The notes under the pieces were generated by a model that was not told the DNA's origin, ran no database searches, and saw only the letters and a program-made list of their open reading frames with translations. This document shows positions 8,818-18,000 of a stretch of DNA of 64,000 nucleotides, piece by piece. A program made the position numbers and the translations under genes. Within the stretch, counting starts at the first letter, position 1. The number at the start of each line of letters is the position of its first letter. Source of the DNA: Leucobacter exalbidus (lineage in GTDB: Bacteria; Actinomycetota; Actinomycetes; Actinomycetales; Microbacteriaceae); the NCBI RefSeq assembly GCF_017834145.1, contig NZ_JAFIDA010000001.1:310001-374000 (forward strand), written 5' to 3'.

Positions 8818-8840
8818 CACTGGCGACCACGGACAAAAAA

Positions 8841-8874
8841 GAACCCCACTCGCCAATGAAGGCAAGTGGGGTTC
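8841..8874. terminator. bidirectional hairpin terminator
   Basis: GAACCCCACT at 8841-8850 pairs with AGTGGGGTTC at 8865-8874. Six A precede it and TCTC follows, so it can serve the plus-strand gene ending at 8817 and the minus-strand gene ending at 8890. Confidence 0.7.
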
Positions 8875-8889
8875 TCTCCGACGGCGGAG

Positions 8890-9447
8890 CTACGCCGTGG
8901 TCTTGTGGTCAGCCGCGTTCTTCGCAATGGTGTCGCGCAGCTTGGTGAAGAGTTCATCATCATGGCCATGCACGAACCAGGTGTGCTTGATTGCGTTCAC
9001 CATGGGATCGAGGAAACTACCAGCGAATCCTTCGACTGCATGAGCCGCAGTGAGCGTCAAGTGTTTGGCAATAGTAAGAGGCGGCTCAATCGAGTCAGCG
9101 CTGCGCTTAGCGTCGCGACGCTCGAGGTCGTCGAGAACACGGGCGTGCCCCTCGGCCGCATCATCGAGATGCATCAGCATGTCGCGACGCTCGAAGTAGT
9201 CGACAGCCAGAGAACCAAGATCCGTACCGAGACTGTCTTGGAGCAGTACCGCGAACCGGGTGGCTGAGGCTGGGTCGAGGTTCTCTCGGGCGCTGCGCTC
9301 ATCGATGAACGCCGCGAAGTTGTCGCGGGTGCCCTTGAGTCGACGCTCCACAAGTTCGCTCCAGAGCAGCATCTGCTCAGTATCAGAGAGCCGGCCTGAG
9401 GCATCGCGTGAAATTACTGCGGTGAATGGGGTGGTGGTGACGGTCAT
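8890..9447 (-). CDS. hypothetical protein, 185 aa (transfer-module start)
   Basis: Unrecognised, mostly helical, soluble and acidic-rich. The ATG at 9445-9447 has AAGGAG at good spacing. It is preceded by a long leader with two hairpins that closely resembles the leader of the next gene upstream (9684-9977). The sequence EPPLTIAKHLTLTAAHAVEGF is its most hydrophobic part but is not a membrane segment. It is the distal gene of a run of minus-strand genes separated by terminator-like hairpins. Confidence 0.6.
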   Translation of the reverse strand: MTVTTTPFTAVISRDASGRLSDTEQMLLWSELVERRLKGTRDNFAAFIDERSARENLDPASATRFAVLLQDSLGTDLGSLAVDYFERRDMLMHLDDAAEGHARVLDDLERRDAKRSADSIEPPLTIAKHLTLTAAHAVEGFAGSFLDPMVNAIKHTWFVHGHDDELFTKLRDTIAKNAADHKTTA

Positions 9448-9473
9448 GACAAGTAGCTCCTTGTTCGGGGTGG

Positions 9474-9530
9474 GTGAAGGGCTCTTTCCCCTTCGAAATC
9501 CATCCCGAGCGGGCTATGCCCGCCCTTATG
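9474..9530 (-). promoter_or_regulatory. structured 5' leader, copy 1
   Basis: On the minus strand the transcript would contain GGGCGGGC...GCCCGCTC (9503-9525) followed by GAAGGGG...CCCTTC (about 9474-9492), then the gene starting at 9447. The same two-hairpin order, with the sequence ATAAGGGCGGGC at its head, occurs before the gene at 9977. See the copy at 10005-10063. Confidence 0.45.
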
Positions 9531-9555
9531 TGCTGCGTAGACGGCACCAGACAAA

Positions 9556-9592
9556 GAGAACCCCACCTGCCAATGAAGGCAAGTGGGGTTCT
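9556..9592 (-). terminator. hairpin terminator
   Basis: AGAACCCCAC near 9557-9566 pairs with GTGGGGTTCT at 9583-9592. It lies downstream of the minus-strand gene ending at 9684 and just upstream of the leader of the next gene. Loop and arms are nearly identical to the terminator at 8841-8874. Confidence 0.65.
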
Positions 9593-9683
9593 TCCTGACG
9601 GTGAGGCGCAGTCACCGCGGCAGCAATCGCTACCAGTTCTGCGCCCGGGTGGGCTATGCCCACCAGTCTTTACTGCTCTTGGT

Positions 9684-9977
9684 CTAGCTGCCCATGCGGC
9701 GGACGATCTCCTGATGCATGACGGCCAGCCCACCCTCGAAGTGTGAAAGGCTCGCGGCGTTTTCGCGCAGGCGGCTGCGGTACGGATTTTTGAGGGCGTG
9801 CATGTACATGTTCAGCAGCTGATTGTTGGTGAGCTCGGCAATGTCCGGAAGATCGGGAGTCGTACAGTGAGGGTCGGCTGCCAGATGAATCTGGGCTGCG
9901 AAGTGCTGTGCCGGGTTCGGGTAGGAGAGCTCACGCGCATGGTTGTAGTCGAACGTGGCGATGATGGTGATTGACAT
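9684..9977 (-). CDS. hypothetical protein, 97 aa
   Basis: Starts at the ATG at 9975-9977 (MSITIIATFDYNHAREL) after an AGAGG sequence. Single-domain, soluble, with no recognised family. Two hairpins in its 5' leader match those before the next gene. It is probably an accessory protein of the conjugation region, judged only from position. Confidence 0.55.
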   Translation of the reverse strand: MSITIIATFDYNHARELSYPNPAQHFAAQIHLAADPHCTTPDLPDIAELTNNQLLNMYMHALKNPYRSRLRENAASLSHFEGGLAVMHQEIVRRMGS

Positions 9978-10004
9978 GGGTTGCGCCTCTAGTCAGTAGG
10001 TCGG

Positions 10005-10063
10005 TGGATGAAGGATCCTTTCCCTTCAATCAATAACCCGAGCGGGCTGTGCCCGCCCTTATG
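10005..10063 (-). promoter_or_regulatory. structured 5' leader, copy 2
   Basis: It contains GGGCGGGC..GCCCGCTC and GAAGGG..CCTTC hairpins in the same order as the copy at 9474-9530, again directly after a terminator and directly before a minus-strand gene. Confidence 0.45.
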
Positions 10064-10090
10064 CGCTTCGAGCGCGACACCACACAGCAC

Positions 10091-10122
10091 AAGACCCGGC
10101 TGCAGCTGCAACCGGGGTCTTG
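10091..10122 (-). terminator. hairpin terminator
   Basis: AAGACCCGG and CCGGGGTCTT pair around a GC-rich loop. On the minus strand it follows the lipoprotein gene ending at 10160. Confidence 0.65.
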
Positions 10123-10159
10123 CTTTTCTCTGTCTGTCTGACCAGCTGGGGGAGTAGCC

Positions 10160-10756
10160 CTAGAGCAGGAGCTTCAGCACCGTGTCTCCAAGCTCGCCGC
10201 ACATCTTGGTGAATTTGACTGCTGCGGCCTTCTTGTCGACGATGGCCGCCCCGTCGTCAATGCCGTGCAGCTGACTCAAGTACCTATCGGTGATCTCCAG
10301 ATTGCGGCCAACAGAGTCCACGCCGGTAGCGTCCGGATCCCACGTGATCTCGAGCGACCCGTCTGCGTAGCCGGTGGGTGCAAGAGTGCCGTTGCCTTCG
10401 CCGGTGACAGATCCCGCGCACGAGTACTGCTTGAAGCTAACCGTAGTTCCGTCAACGACCCACTTATCAAGCACCGGAGAGAATCGCTGATTCGCTTGGA
10501 AGTACTCCGTCCCAGACTGCGGGGCGGTGCCCTTCGACGAGTCAGTTTCAGAGGCCGGCTGTTCGACGGCTGGCTCCTGAGCTGCTGGATCCTGCTGCTG
10601 CTCAGTATCTGATGGGATCTGCTCGGCTGCTGCCTCGGCCCGTACCTGTGCGTAGTACTCAGCGGCAATCTCGTCGCTGCCAGGGTAGCTAGTGCAAGCT
10701 GTCGTACCCAACAGGACTGCTGCCACCAGAGACAGCGCAATAGCCTGCTTCTTCAT
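10160..10756 (-). CDS. lipoprotein of the transfer region
   Basis: 198 aa. The N-terminus MKKQAIALSLVAAVLLGTTAC is a signal peptide ending in a lipobox-like TTAC with the lipidated cysteine at residue 21; the -3 residue is threonine, slightly unusual. A Gln/Pro/Glu-rich linker follows (residues about 35-75) and then a folded domain with two further cysteines that could form a disulfide. It starts 2 bp after the stop of the upstream membrane protein, so it is the last gene of a four-gene membrane operon (12194 to 10160). A cell-envelope role in transfer is inferred from context. Confidence 0.7.
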   Translation of the reverse strand: MKKQAIALSLVAAVLLGTTACTSYPGSDEIAAEYYAQVRAEAAAEQIPSDTEQQQDPAAQEPAVEQPASETDSSKGTAPQSGTEYFQANQRFSPVLDKWVVDGTTVSFKQYSCAGSVTGEGNGTLAPTGYADGSLEITWDPDATGVDSVGRNLEITDRYLSQLHGIDDGAAIVDKKAAAVKFTKMCGELGDTVLKLLL

Positions 10757-10758
10757 GA

Positions 10759-11292
10759 TTATTTACGCCCCTTCTTGGTGTTGAGCTTGCGCAGCCAAGC
10801 CAGAATTTCCTTCTGAGCGATAAGCCCTGCGCCGAACAGCAACCCGACGCCGATAGCCATCCACGTTCCGCTAAGCAGGCCGAACAGTACGCCCATGCCA
10901 GCCTTGAGAAACAGGAAGCCTGCTGTGTAGAGAGCAGCGAAGATGATCAACTTCACCACACCGCTGCGGGCGATCGACGTCTGGATCTCGTCGTAGATCC
11001 GACGCAGCGTGCTCTTGGTGAATGCCAGGTCATCGCTGTCCTGCCCGGACGGTGGCAAATTCCAGATACCTGCCTTGAAGAGGTAGCCGACCAAGGTCAC
11101 CAGAAACACCGTCATGCCTGTGGCTACGACATCTGCGAACGGCCCCAGCGAGAGCTGGTAACCAATCGCCATGATGCCGGCCGTCGCCAAAAGTGTGATC
11201 AGCATGCCTCCCCAGTCGCGTCCGCCGTCAATTCGAATAACGTTCTCGATGCGGGGCTGGGTAGGTCCATCGTGCCGTGTCTCGTTAGACAT
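10759..11292 (-). CDS. membrane protein of the transfer region
   Basis: 177 aa from the ATG at 11290-11292, which overlaps the stop of the upstream gene (ATGTCTAA). Four hydrophobic segments are visible: MLITLLATAGIMAIGYQL, VATGMTVFLVTLVGYLF, and two in the C-terminal half around VVKLIIFAALYTAGFLFL and SGTWMAIGVGLLFGAGLI. The C-terminus is basic. It is unrecognised, but its coupling to the 254-aa membrane protein suggests they act together. Confidence 0.65.
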   Translation of the reverse strand: MSNETRHDGPTQPRIENVIRIDGGRDWGGMLITLLATAGIMAIGYQLSLGPFADVVATGMTVFLVTLVGYLFKAGIWNLPPSGQDSDDLAFTKSTLRRIYDEIQTSIARSGVVKLIIFAALYTAGFLFLKAGMGVLFGLLSGTWMAIGVGLLFGAGLIAQKEILAWLRKLNTKKGRK

Positions 11293-12049
11293 TGTTCTTG
11301 CTCCCTTCCTTGGGGCTGGAGATGATCTTGAATCCTGCATCGACCTCGGCGGACGCCTTGGTCTTGTTGTTATCTGGAGCGTCCTGACCAGAGATGATCT
11401 TGACGCCCTTGTCAGTGGCCATTGATTGGCCCTGCGCCACGTTGCGGACAGCCGGTGCGGCCCAACCCCAGCTGTAGGCGCGCCATCCAGCGGCGGCAAA
11501 GGCCAGCACGATCTGGATCTCGAGCCAGCTGACCATGCCTGCGGCGTACCAGCCGGAGAGTACTCGTGGCGCAATCCACCCACCGGTGCTGGCTTCCAGC
11601 CCGCTGGCCAAGGTGTTGATCAGCCAGAGGTCGCCACCGGCAGGGCGACCAAGCAAGAACAAGACTGCGACGAGAGCTGCTGCGACGAAGTACGGCAACA
11701 CCATGACTCGATGTGTTGCAGCCCTTGATTCCCAAGCTTTGTAGAGCACCCAGCTCAGTCCCCACGTGACGCCGAACCAGCAGGCTTTCAGCCCCGTGTA
11801 CATGACGTAAGCGACAGCACCCAAAGCAGATGTGCCAGTGTCCTCGCTGCGCTCTGCCCAGAGCCGCATGGTGCTCTTGAGCTTTGCCTCGTGCATGGCA
11901 GTGTCACCGAGACCGGCCTTTGTGCGGTCAAGTTTGCGGGCCTGACTGGCCAGGAGCTCAGCGCGTTGCGAGGCACTGTGCTTGTCGAACCAGCGATGGC
12001 CCTTGATCCATGCCGAGCGTTCTGCTTCAAACAATCGGGTCTCAGCCAC
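11285..12049 (-). CDS. membrane protein, 254 aa, of the transfer region
   Basis: The GTG at 12047-12049 overlaps the stop of the 50-aa upstream gene (GTGGCTGA). The soluble N-terminal about 75 residues are basic and helical. Three to four membrane segments follow (about residues 80-105, 120-140 and 165-195), then a soluble hydrophilic tail of about 60 residues. No family recognised. It could be a small integral component of a conjugation channel, but that is only inferred from the operon. Confidence 0.65.
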   Translation of the reverse strand: MAETRLFEAERSAWIKGHRWFDKHSASQRAELLASQARKLDRTKAGLGDTAMHEAKLKSTMRLWAERSEDTGTSALGAVAYVMYTGLKACWFGVTWGLSWVLYKAWESRAATHRVMVLPYFVAAALVAVLFLLGRPAGGDLWLINTLASGLEASTGGWIAPRVLSGWYAAGMVSWLEIQIVLAFAAAGWRAYSWGWAAPAVRNVAQGQSMATDKGVKIISGQDAPDNNKTKASAEVDAGFKIISSPKEGSKNNV

Positions 12050-12194
12050 GGCTGCTCACCCAGATCCCGGCCACGTTTGCTGCTGCGCTAGGCACGTTCA
12101 ACGGGGAGACTGTCGTACCCACGACGTAGCCTGCGAAGAAAATGAACCCCGCCACGAATAAGACGACGATCCCTCCGAAGATCAGTTTCCACAT
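12042..12194 (-). CDS. 50-aa single-pass membrane protein
   Basis: Starts at the ATG at 12192-12194, preceded by GGAAAGG, and reads MWKLIFGGIVVLFVAGFIFF and onward, with one membrane helix at residues about 3-25 and a short outside tail. Its stop overlaps the next start by the GTGGCTGA junction, which supports it being a translated gene. It is the first gene of the membrane operon and lies downstream of a 29-bp sequence shared with the MOBF relaxase gene. Confidence 0.65.
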   Translation of the reverse strand: MWKLIFGGIVVLFVAGFIFFAGYVVGTTVSPLNVPSAAANVAGIWVSSRG

Positions 12195-12260
12195 GCGATT
12201 TCCTTTCCCGGCTTGATGTAAGTAGGTGCCGGGAAATGGGTACGCCGGACACCAGTGATA

Positions 12261-12289
12261 TCTATCAAGCGGTCAAGGAGCGCTTCGGG
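12261..12289 (-). promoter_or_regulatory. 29-bp repeat, candidate minus-strand promoter/operator (copy 1)
   Basis: Identical over 29 bp to 18374-18402. On the minus strand it contains GAAGCGCTC and then TTGACC (revcomp of 12271-12276), a good -35 hexamer, about 75 bp upstream of the membrane-operon start. The second copy sits at almost the same distance from the relaxase start, so a shared promoter with a common regulator is likely. Confidence 0.55.
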
Positions 12290-12311
12290 GTACTTCAAAG
12301 ATAGCATAAAA

Positions 12312-12361
12312 TTGTATACTTTGCTATAATCTTATTATCCGAATATCTCAACGTTAAGGAG
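12312..12361 (+). promoter_or_regulatory. promoter of the RHH-coupling protein operon
   Basis: An ideal -10 TATAAT at 12325-12330 lies in an AT-rich stretch containing TTGTATACTTT at 12312-12322. The same TTGTATACTTT is found in the par promoter at 25033-25043. AAGGAG at 12356-12361 is the ribosome-binding site. Confidence 0.6.
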
Positions 12362-12369
12362 CCAAGGTG

Positions 12370-12690
12370 ATGGCCGACTTGAATACACGGCTGACGATCC
12401 CGATGGCTGCAGACGATAAGACCCGCCTTCGGCGCGCTGCCGCCGAATTGGGCATCAGCCCTGGGCTGCTGGCACGTGCGCTGATACTGGTCGGTCTGGA
12501 CTCGATCGGGGAGCCGGACGTTATCTCTCGGATTGAAGTTGAGGCCGAAGCGGCAACCAGCCGGGCATCTGCAGCCGGCAAAGCCGCGATGAAGTCCCGC
12601 TGGGACAAGGAGCGGGCCAAGCAGAAGAGATCAGGTGCTGGCCGAGCTAAGGCTGTGTCACCAGATCTCGAAGAAGAGAACAAATCCTAG
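12370..12690 (+). CDS. ribbon-helix-helix (CopG/Arc-like) DNA-binding protein
   Basis: 106 aa from the ATG at 12370; the GTG one codon before is an alternative, and AAGGAG at 12356 serves either. Residues 4-45 (LNTRLTIPMAADDKTRLRRA, then ELGISPGLLARALILVGLD) read as a ribbon-helix-helix fold. A basic, Lys/Arg-rich C-terminal half follows. It lies immediately upstream of the coupling protein gene with a clear promoter, so it is probably a relaxosome accessory protein or an autoregulator of the transfer operon. Confidence 0.7.
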   Translation: MADLNTRLTIPMAADDKTRLRRAAAELGISPGLLARALILVGLDSIGEPDVISRIEVEAEAATSRASAAGKAAMKSRWDKERAKQKRSGAGRAKAVSPDLEEENKS

Positions 12691-12727
12691 CTTTATACGA
12701 ACTAGCCAGACTGAGGTGACCCAAGTA

Positions 12728-14191
12728 ATGGGTATTTTCGACAAGATCAAGCAGACAGCGACTGACTTCGCTGGAGCCGTGGATACCGTGATGGCTGAAC
12801 CGAAGAAGGCTTACGTCAGTGATGACCGCACGCCATTCGTAGGCTTCGAGACTGACGAGAACGGTAAGGTCGTCAAGCCCGCGCAGGGTGGTGTCCACAA
12901 CCTGACTCTTGCTGGCTCTGGTGTCGGCAAGTCCCGCACCGTCTTGGCCCCGGCGATCATGCTGTGGGATGGGCCGGTCTTCGCTGTCAGTGCCAAGGGC
13001 GACCTCGCTGAGATGACCGCCGAGCATCGAGCTCGTGACGGTGGTCCGACCTACCTCATGGATCTGACCGGTCAAGTCGATCTCGATGAGATTCCGGCTG
13101 GTCTCATGCCGCTGGTCAACGATCCGTGTGCACTGCTGGTGCCCGATGGTGACGGCAACACGGATGACTCTGCTTACGACCTCGCGACGCTGCTCGTGCA
13201 GGTCGGCTCTATGGGCGTGAGTGGCGGCAAGGGCGGGGGCGGTGGTGACTCTGACTTCTGGGCAACACTGTCACTCGGCGTACTGGCCTGCCTGCTTCAA
13301 GCAGGCGCTGGCTACCCCGATCCTGAGACCGAAGAGTGGGTCGACGGTGGTGGCATCGCGTGGGTGCTCAAAGCCATCTTGAATCCTGGCGGTGACGAGG
13401 GTGATGGCGAAGACGGTGGGGGTTTCGAGTTCGACTTCGACACACCAAGCTGGGACACAGCCGCCATGCGGGCCGGCCTCCGCGACTCGGTGCATGCACT
13501 GGACATCGAGGCGACCAAGAATCTCGATCCGAAGCAGCGCGACTCCGTCGGCATTAACCTCCGTGTCGCTCTTTCCAGCTGGAAGAAGCGCGCCATCCGT
13601 GGAGGCAAAGGCTCCACACCTTTCAAGCCGGCCATGCTCGAAGATCCGACAGCCACTTTTTACCTTGTCTCACCATCCAACGGTGCGGGCGCAGCAGCAG
13701 CTGTCTCGGTCATTGAGGCCATCGTCAACCACTGGGTCACTGGCTTCGCCCGGAAGATGCCCAAGATGTTGATGGTGCTCGATGAGATGCCCGTTATCGC
13801 GCCCTGGAAGCGGCTGCGTGAAGCCGTGGGTCTGTTGCGTTCATACGGCCTCACGTTCCACGTCGCGGCACAGCACAGCACCCAGTTCATCGCCCGATTC
13901 GGCAAAGAAGAAGCAGACGCACTGCTGGCCATCTTCCCGTCGATCCTGATCGGTGTGGGTGCCATCGAGAAGGAACTGCTTGAGTTGGCAGCATGGACCG
14001 CACCGCCAAGTGAGCGGCGCGTAGAGTCCCTTGACGCCAACGGCCGGCGCAGCAGCTCCACGGACAAAACCGAGACGTACCAAGGATCAGAACTCCTGCC
14101 ACGACACCCGGGAGAGGGCCGGCTGTTGCTCCGCGGGATGTCCGGTATGAAGGTCAAGCTGAAGGACTACACCGAGATGTTCGCGGACTAG
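12728..14191 (+). CDS. type IV coupling protein (VirD4/TraG family ATPase)
   Basis: 487 aa from the ATG at 12728 (MGIFDKIKQ). Walker A is GSGVGKSRT at about residue 65 and Walker B is MLMVLDEMP at about residue 350, followed by LTFHVAAQHSTQF. The family couples the relaxosome to the secretion channel and pumps the relaxase-bound strand. There are no obvious N-terminal membrane helices, as in soluble-type coupling proteins, so the adjacent small membrane proteins may anchor it. A glycine/acid-rich low-complexity insert (about residues 218-238) separates the ATPase lobes. Ends just before a bidirectional terminator. Confidence 0.85.
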   Translation: MGIFDKIKQTATDFAGAVDTVMAEPKKAYVSDDRTPFVGFETDENGKVVKPAQGGVHNLTLAGSGVGKSRTVLAPAIMLWDGPVFAVSAKGDLAEMTAEHRARDGGPTYLMDLTGQVDLDEIPAGLMPLVNDPCALLVPDGDGNTDDSAYDLATLLVQVGSMGVSGGKGGGGGDSDFWATLSLGVLACLLQAGAGYPDPETEEWVDGGGIAWVLKAILNPGGDEGDGEDGGGFEFDFDTPSWDTAAMRAGLRDSVHALDIEATKNLDPKQRDSVGINLRVALSSWKKRAIRGGKGSTPFKPAMLEDPTATFYLVSPSNGAGAAAAVSVIEAIVNHWVTGFARKMPKMLMVLDEMPVIAPWKRLREAVGLLRSYGLTFHVAAQHSTQFIARFGKEEADALLAIFPSILIGVGAIEKELLELAAWTAPPSERRVESLDANGRRSSSTDKTETYQGSELLPRHPGEGRLLLRGMSGMKVKLKDYTEMFAD

Positions 14192-14221
14192 ACCAAGAAG
14201 TAAACCAGCACCAACACAGAA

Positions 14222-14254
14222 CAAGACCCCGATGGCATAGCCACCGGGGTCTTG
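14222..14254. terminator. bidirectional hairpin terminator
   Basis: CAAGACCCCG pairs with CGGGGTCTTG between the convergent coupling-protein gene (ends 14191) and the minus-strand gene ending at 14280. Confidence 0.75.
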
Positions 14255-14279
14255 TTGTATCTACTACCTCTTGAATTGA

Positions 14280-14543
14280 TCACCGGCTCTTGCGGGCCTG
14301 TTCACGACGCCTCTCGACGACGATGGCCTGCTCAAAGCCCCTCTCAGTCATCACGTACAGGTTGGGGTCTGTCGTGCGCCTCGGTGCCTGAGGCGGCGTA
14401 GCAACCGTGTCGAGTGACTGGGAACAGTGCGGCGCGTGCTGCGTATGGTCTTCGCTGAGGTGTGTCGGCTCATCACATTCGACGCAAACACTGCTCTGAC
14501 CTACTCCCAGGAACGCCGTCCCGTCACGGCTAAGCCAGGCCAC
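14280..14543 (-). CDS. small protein with Cys/His cluster, unknown
   Basis: 87 aa from a GTG at 14541-14543, two bases after the stop of the 137-aa gene. It contains CVECDEPTHLSEDH and a further HC pair, a likely zinc site, and a basic C-terminus. The same frame stays open to 14987, but that part overlaps the clearly better gene at 14546-14959. The GTG start and coupling are inferred. Function unknown. Confidence 0.5.
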   Translation of the reverse strand: MAWLSRDGTAFLGVGQSSVCVECDEPTHLSEDHTQHAPHCSQSLDTVATPPQAPRRTTDPNLYVMTERGFEQAIVVERRREQARKSR

Positions 14544-14545
14544 GG

Positions 14546-14959
14546 CTACATGCTCTGGGTCTGCGACTGGCTCTTGCTCTTGGCCTGAGCGAGTCGCGAG
14601 TTCTGGCGGTTCTGACTCTGCTTCATCTGCGCCGCCTTCTGCTGACCTGCCGTCATCGGCTGCTTCTTGGCGGCACGCTGCTGGGCAGCGGGCTTGGCCT
14701 TCGCGGTCTGGGTAGCGGGCTTGGCCTTCTGGGTGGGCTGTGACATGGTGTTGCCTTTCTGGTTGGTGTTGCTGCTGTTCTGAAAATGTGCGGCCTGTCC
14801 CTTGCGGGCTTGAGCTTTGCGTTGCTGGCGTTGCTCGGTGACCTTCTGGAATTCCGGCGAGTGTTCGTTGAATCGCCGAGCAGTCTTGGCCTCGCCGTTG
14901 CTGGCCATGGACGACTTGATCTTCTGGACTTCCCGTTTGTCGATCTTGGGCTGTGCCAT
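14546..14959 (-). CDS. small, Gln/Lys/Ala-rich basic protein
   Basis: 137 aa; the ATG at 14957-14959 has GGAGG about 8 bp upstream. The sequence is strongly biased to Q, K, A, S and T (AQPKIDKREVQKIKSS at the start, Lys-Ala-Gln repeats later) and is probably disordered and nucleic-acid binding. It follows the MOBF relaxase gene by about 50 bp on the same strand, so it may be a relaxosome accessory. No family recognised. Confidence 0.6.
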   Translation of the reverse strand: MAQPKIDKREVQKIKSSMASNGEAKTARRFNEHSPEFQKVTEQRQQRKAQARKGQAAHFQNSSNTNQKGNTMSQPTQKAKPATQTAKAKPAAQQRAAKKQPMTAGQQKAAQMKQSQNRQNSRLAQAKSKSQSQTQSM

Positions 14960-15010
14960 AAGCGCTGCCTCCTTCTTCTGTGTTCACGACTGCGTGTGGT
15001 GACTGTGTGC

Positions 15011-18000
15011 TTAGAGGCTTTGAACCTGTGACTGATCCATTTCACGCTCCTTCCGCAGTCGGGTGTTCTGCTTGTTCTGACGCTGGCGCATGGCTTGCAT
15101 CTTGGCCATCGCCGGGTTCAGCGGTTTAGCCGGCGCAGCGTCAGTGGTCTCTGTGGTGTCCGTCGTTGCCTGCGTAGTTTGTGCAGGTGCAGGCTGCTTG
15201 TGCGCCTTGTCTTCACTCTGTCGCTGGACGCTCAGCACGTCCTTTTGGATCAGTTGGTGAGCTGTGGACTCCTGCAGGGAAACGACGTCGACGGTGTAGT
15301 TGCCGTCCTGCTGCTGTTGGATGTCACCCTTGACTGCAATGACGTGCTTGCCCTCAACCATCACGTCGTTGCCGCCAGTGGAAAGGAGACGCTTGCCGAA
15401 GTCTTCCAAGGGATCAGGGTCAACCTCGAGGTCACGGCCGCTGGATGCTGCACACAGCTGGTTGTACTGCTCTGCACTCAACCGCTGACCGGTCTTGGCT
15501 TCCTGCAGGCGCAGGCTCTTCTGACCCTGCGCAGCTTGGCCGTAGGAAGCCAACTGGAAATCAACGTCAACGCTGCCATCGCTGTGCTCGTCACGAACGA
15601 CAGCGATCAGCTCGGCCTGACGCATCTGCTCATCGCTCAACCCGCTGGCCTGACGATCCCGGGCCACAGGAGCCTGGGTCGGTGCCAGTGGCTGCGTCGG
15701 AACATCCAAGCCGTCAAGCTCCTGCAACGATGCCTTGAGCGCGCCTTCGAGTCCCGTGTCAGCGCTCTCGCGAGCCATAGCCTGGGAGAACTGCTCACGA
15801 GCATCGTCCTGGTCAATTGCCACAGCGTGCAAAACGTTGGCGTGACGGCCACGGGTGAGGGCTACATAAGCCCCAGCCGCGTCCATCTGGTCGCTGAGAA
15901 TCGTGTGAGCCGTGTCGACGGTCATACCCTGAGCACCGTGGGCGGTGACTGCGTAAGCCAGCTGCACGTTCTCGGCGACGTACTCGGCGGTCAGCTCACG
16001 GTGGCGACCGTTCTCGTCCTTGACTGTGATGCGACCATCCTGATTGACGCGATCCACAGTGAAGGTCTGTCGGTTGGCAACATCGAGGTCACGATCGTTC
16101 TGCCGGGTAGCAACACGAGCGCCGACAGCGATTGGATCCTCATCCAGGCCATAGACGACACGGCTGTCATCCACGACACCCGCCGCAACCAAACGCTCGA
16201 ACACAGCATGGTTCACACGCTGCGCAGTGGCGTTTGTCGAAACGATGGCCAGCGACTCTTCATCAGCGATCAGCTCTAGGGCGACCGTCTCAGATACGCG
16301 ATCAATGACCTCTTCCGAGGTGCCTAGCTGCACCTGACCGCGCTGATCCAGCAAGTTGTAGAAGTCATCAACGCCTTCACGTTCACGCAGGACAACTGAG
16401 GCGTCAGCGTACTGCGTGTCGATCTGGCCATCAGCTGTACGGAAGCGACGCACGTCTTGCAGGTCACTGTAAACAGTGGTCAGCTCAGCAGCACGGGCCA
16501 TGTAGCCGCCGCGGCCCACAGCAGCCAGCTGCTTGGTGTCACCGGTGAGTACCAAGGTGCCCAGCTTGGCCTCGTCCACGTACTTGTGCAGCACACGAGC
16601 AGTGTCCTGGTCGAGCATGCCGCACTCGTCAACCACCAGCACCGTGTCACCGTCGATGGTGAATTCAGCGGGCTGTTCTTTCCACTGCTGAGGAATGACC
16701 CACTTGCCAGTGTCCGGGTGCATGGAAGCGCCAGCGCGGTACAGCATCGAGTGCACCGAGTTTCCTTCGGCACCGATTGCTGAGCCAGCCTCCAGTGCGC
16801 CACGCTTAGTAGGGGAGACGACGACCATGCGTCGACCATCAATTTTGAGCTGCTCGTTGGCTGCGTCGAGCATCGTCGTCTTACCGGCTCCGGCTGCGCC
16901 CTCGATGACCACCAGAGCGTGATTACCCGTGATGGTCTGCGCGGCCTTGACCTGCTCGTCGGAGAGAGTGAAGCCGCCGCGGTCAGCGAATACAGTGCCA
17001 TCCGAGCCGCGCTGTTGTGCGCGAGCAGTCAGTCGATCAGTGAGGTCTTGCTCGGTGGCCATGACAGCCTTCGAGGTGTAGTGGCGGTTGCCTTCGATCA
17101 CGACGCCGTCGTCGAAGAAGGAGTACTGCTCTACCTGTGCGGCGTTGAAGGCAGCGGTACGTAGCTCGGGGACACCATCGGTGCCGAGCAGGTACGTCTG
17201 TGCGATGCGACGGTCAATGGCTGCGTTGAGCTCAGCAGCAGACCATGCTGAATGACTCTGCGACAGGTCGTCAAGGGCCGTCATAGCAATGACGGTAGGG
17301 CTGATCTGATCTGCGCTCTGGCCAGCAACGAAGTGGTCAGTGTTCTGGCCTACGACATCTTCAAGACCCTGCGCAAGACCATCAGCATCAAGTGAGGTGA
17401 CGTCACCCTTGACAGACTTAGCCGGGCGCTGGTGTGACCAACCCAGCTGATCCCAAGCACGCAGCTGCTTCGGGCCTGGTTCTTTACCGACGTGCTCAGC
17501 ACGCCAGCGGGTCTCGAGTGCTTCACGGTTTTCCGCAACCTGATCGCGTCGTGAAGAGAAGTCATCAACCAGGTGCTCGAACTCGACGATCTTGCCGCCG
17601 CCCTCACCCGGGATCCAGGTGTAACCGGCTTCAGCGATCGCTTCACGCAACGGCACATCAGCCGACATCGACAGGTCAGCGGCAGCATGCATGCGACCGG
17701 ACAAACGGTAGAGGGTTGCACCATCAATGGAGCGCCACTTGCCCTCGGCAAAAGCCTTCGGAGTGATCTGAACATGTCGGTGCCAGTGCGGGTCATCAGC
17801 GCGGGAAGTGCGGTGCTGAACGGAGGTGAACTCCATCCGTTCCAGCTTTGCTTGGTACTGGGCACCCTTGGGGCCAATCCGGGTCACGGCATGCTCTTGG
17901 AGAGCTTCAACGCCGGCCAGAGCGGCACGTGCCTGCGCAGCGTCTAAGGCGTCTGCAATACGAGGGTCAGCCGCAGCAGCTAATGACAGCGACTTGGAGG

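Noticed and set aside
14280..14987. A single 235-codon minus-strand gene
   Set aside because: Its first half overlaps the better-supported 137-aa gene in another frame and is Q/G/R-biased chance coding; only the last 87 codons were kept.
15095..16279. 394-codon plus-strand frame opposite the MOBF relaxase
   Set aside because: It is antisense to conserved helicase motifs and has the composition of a codon-bias shadow.
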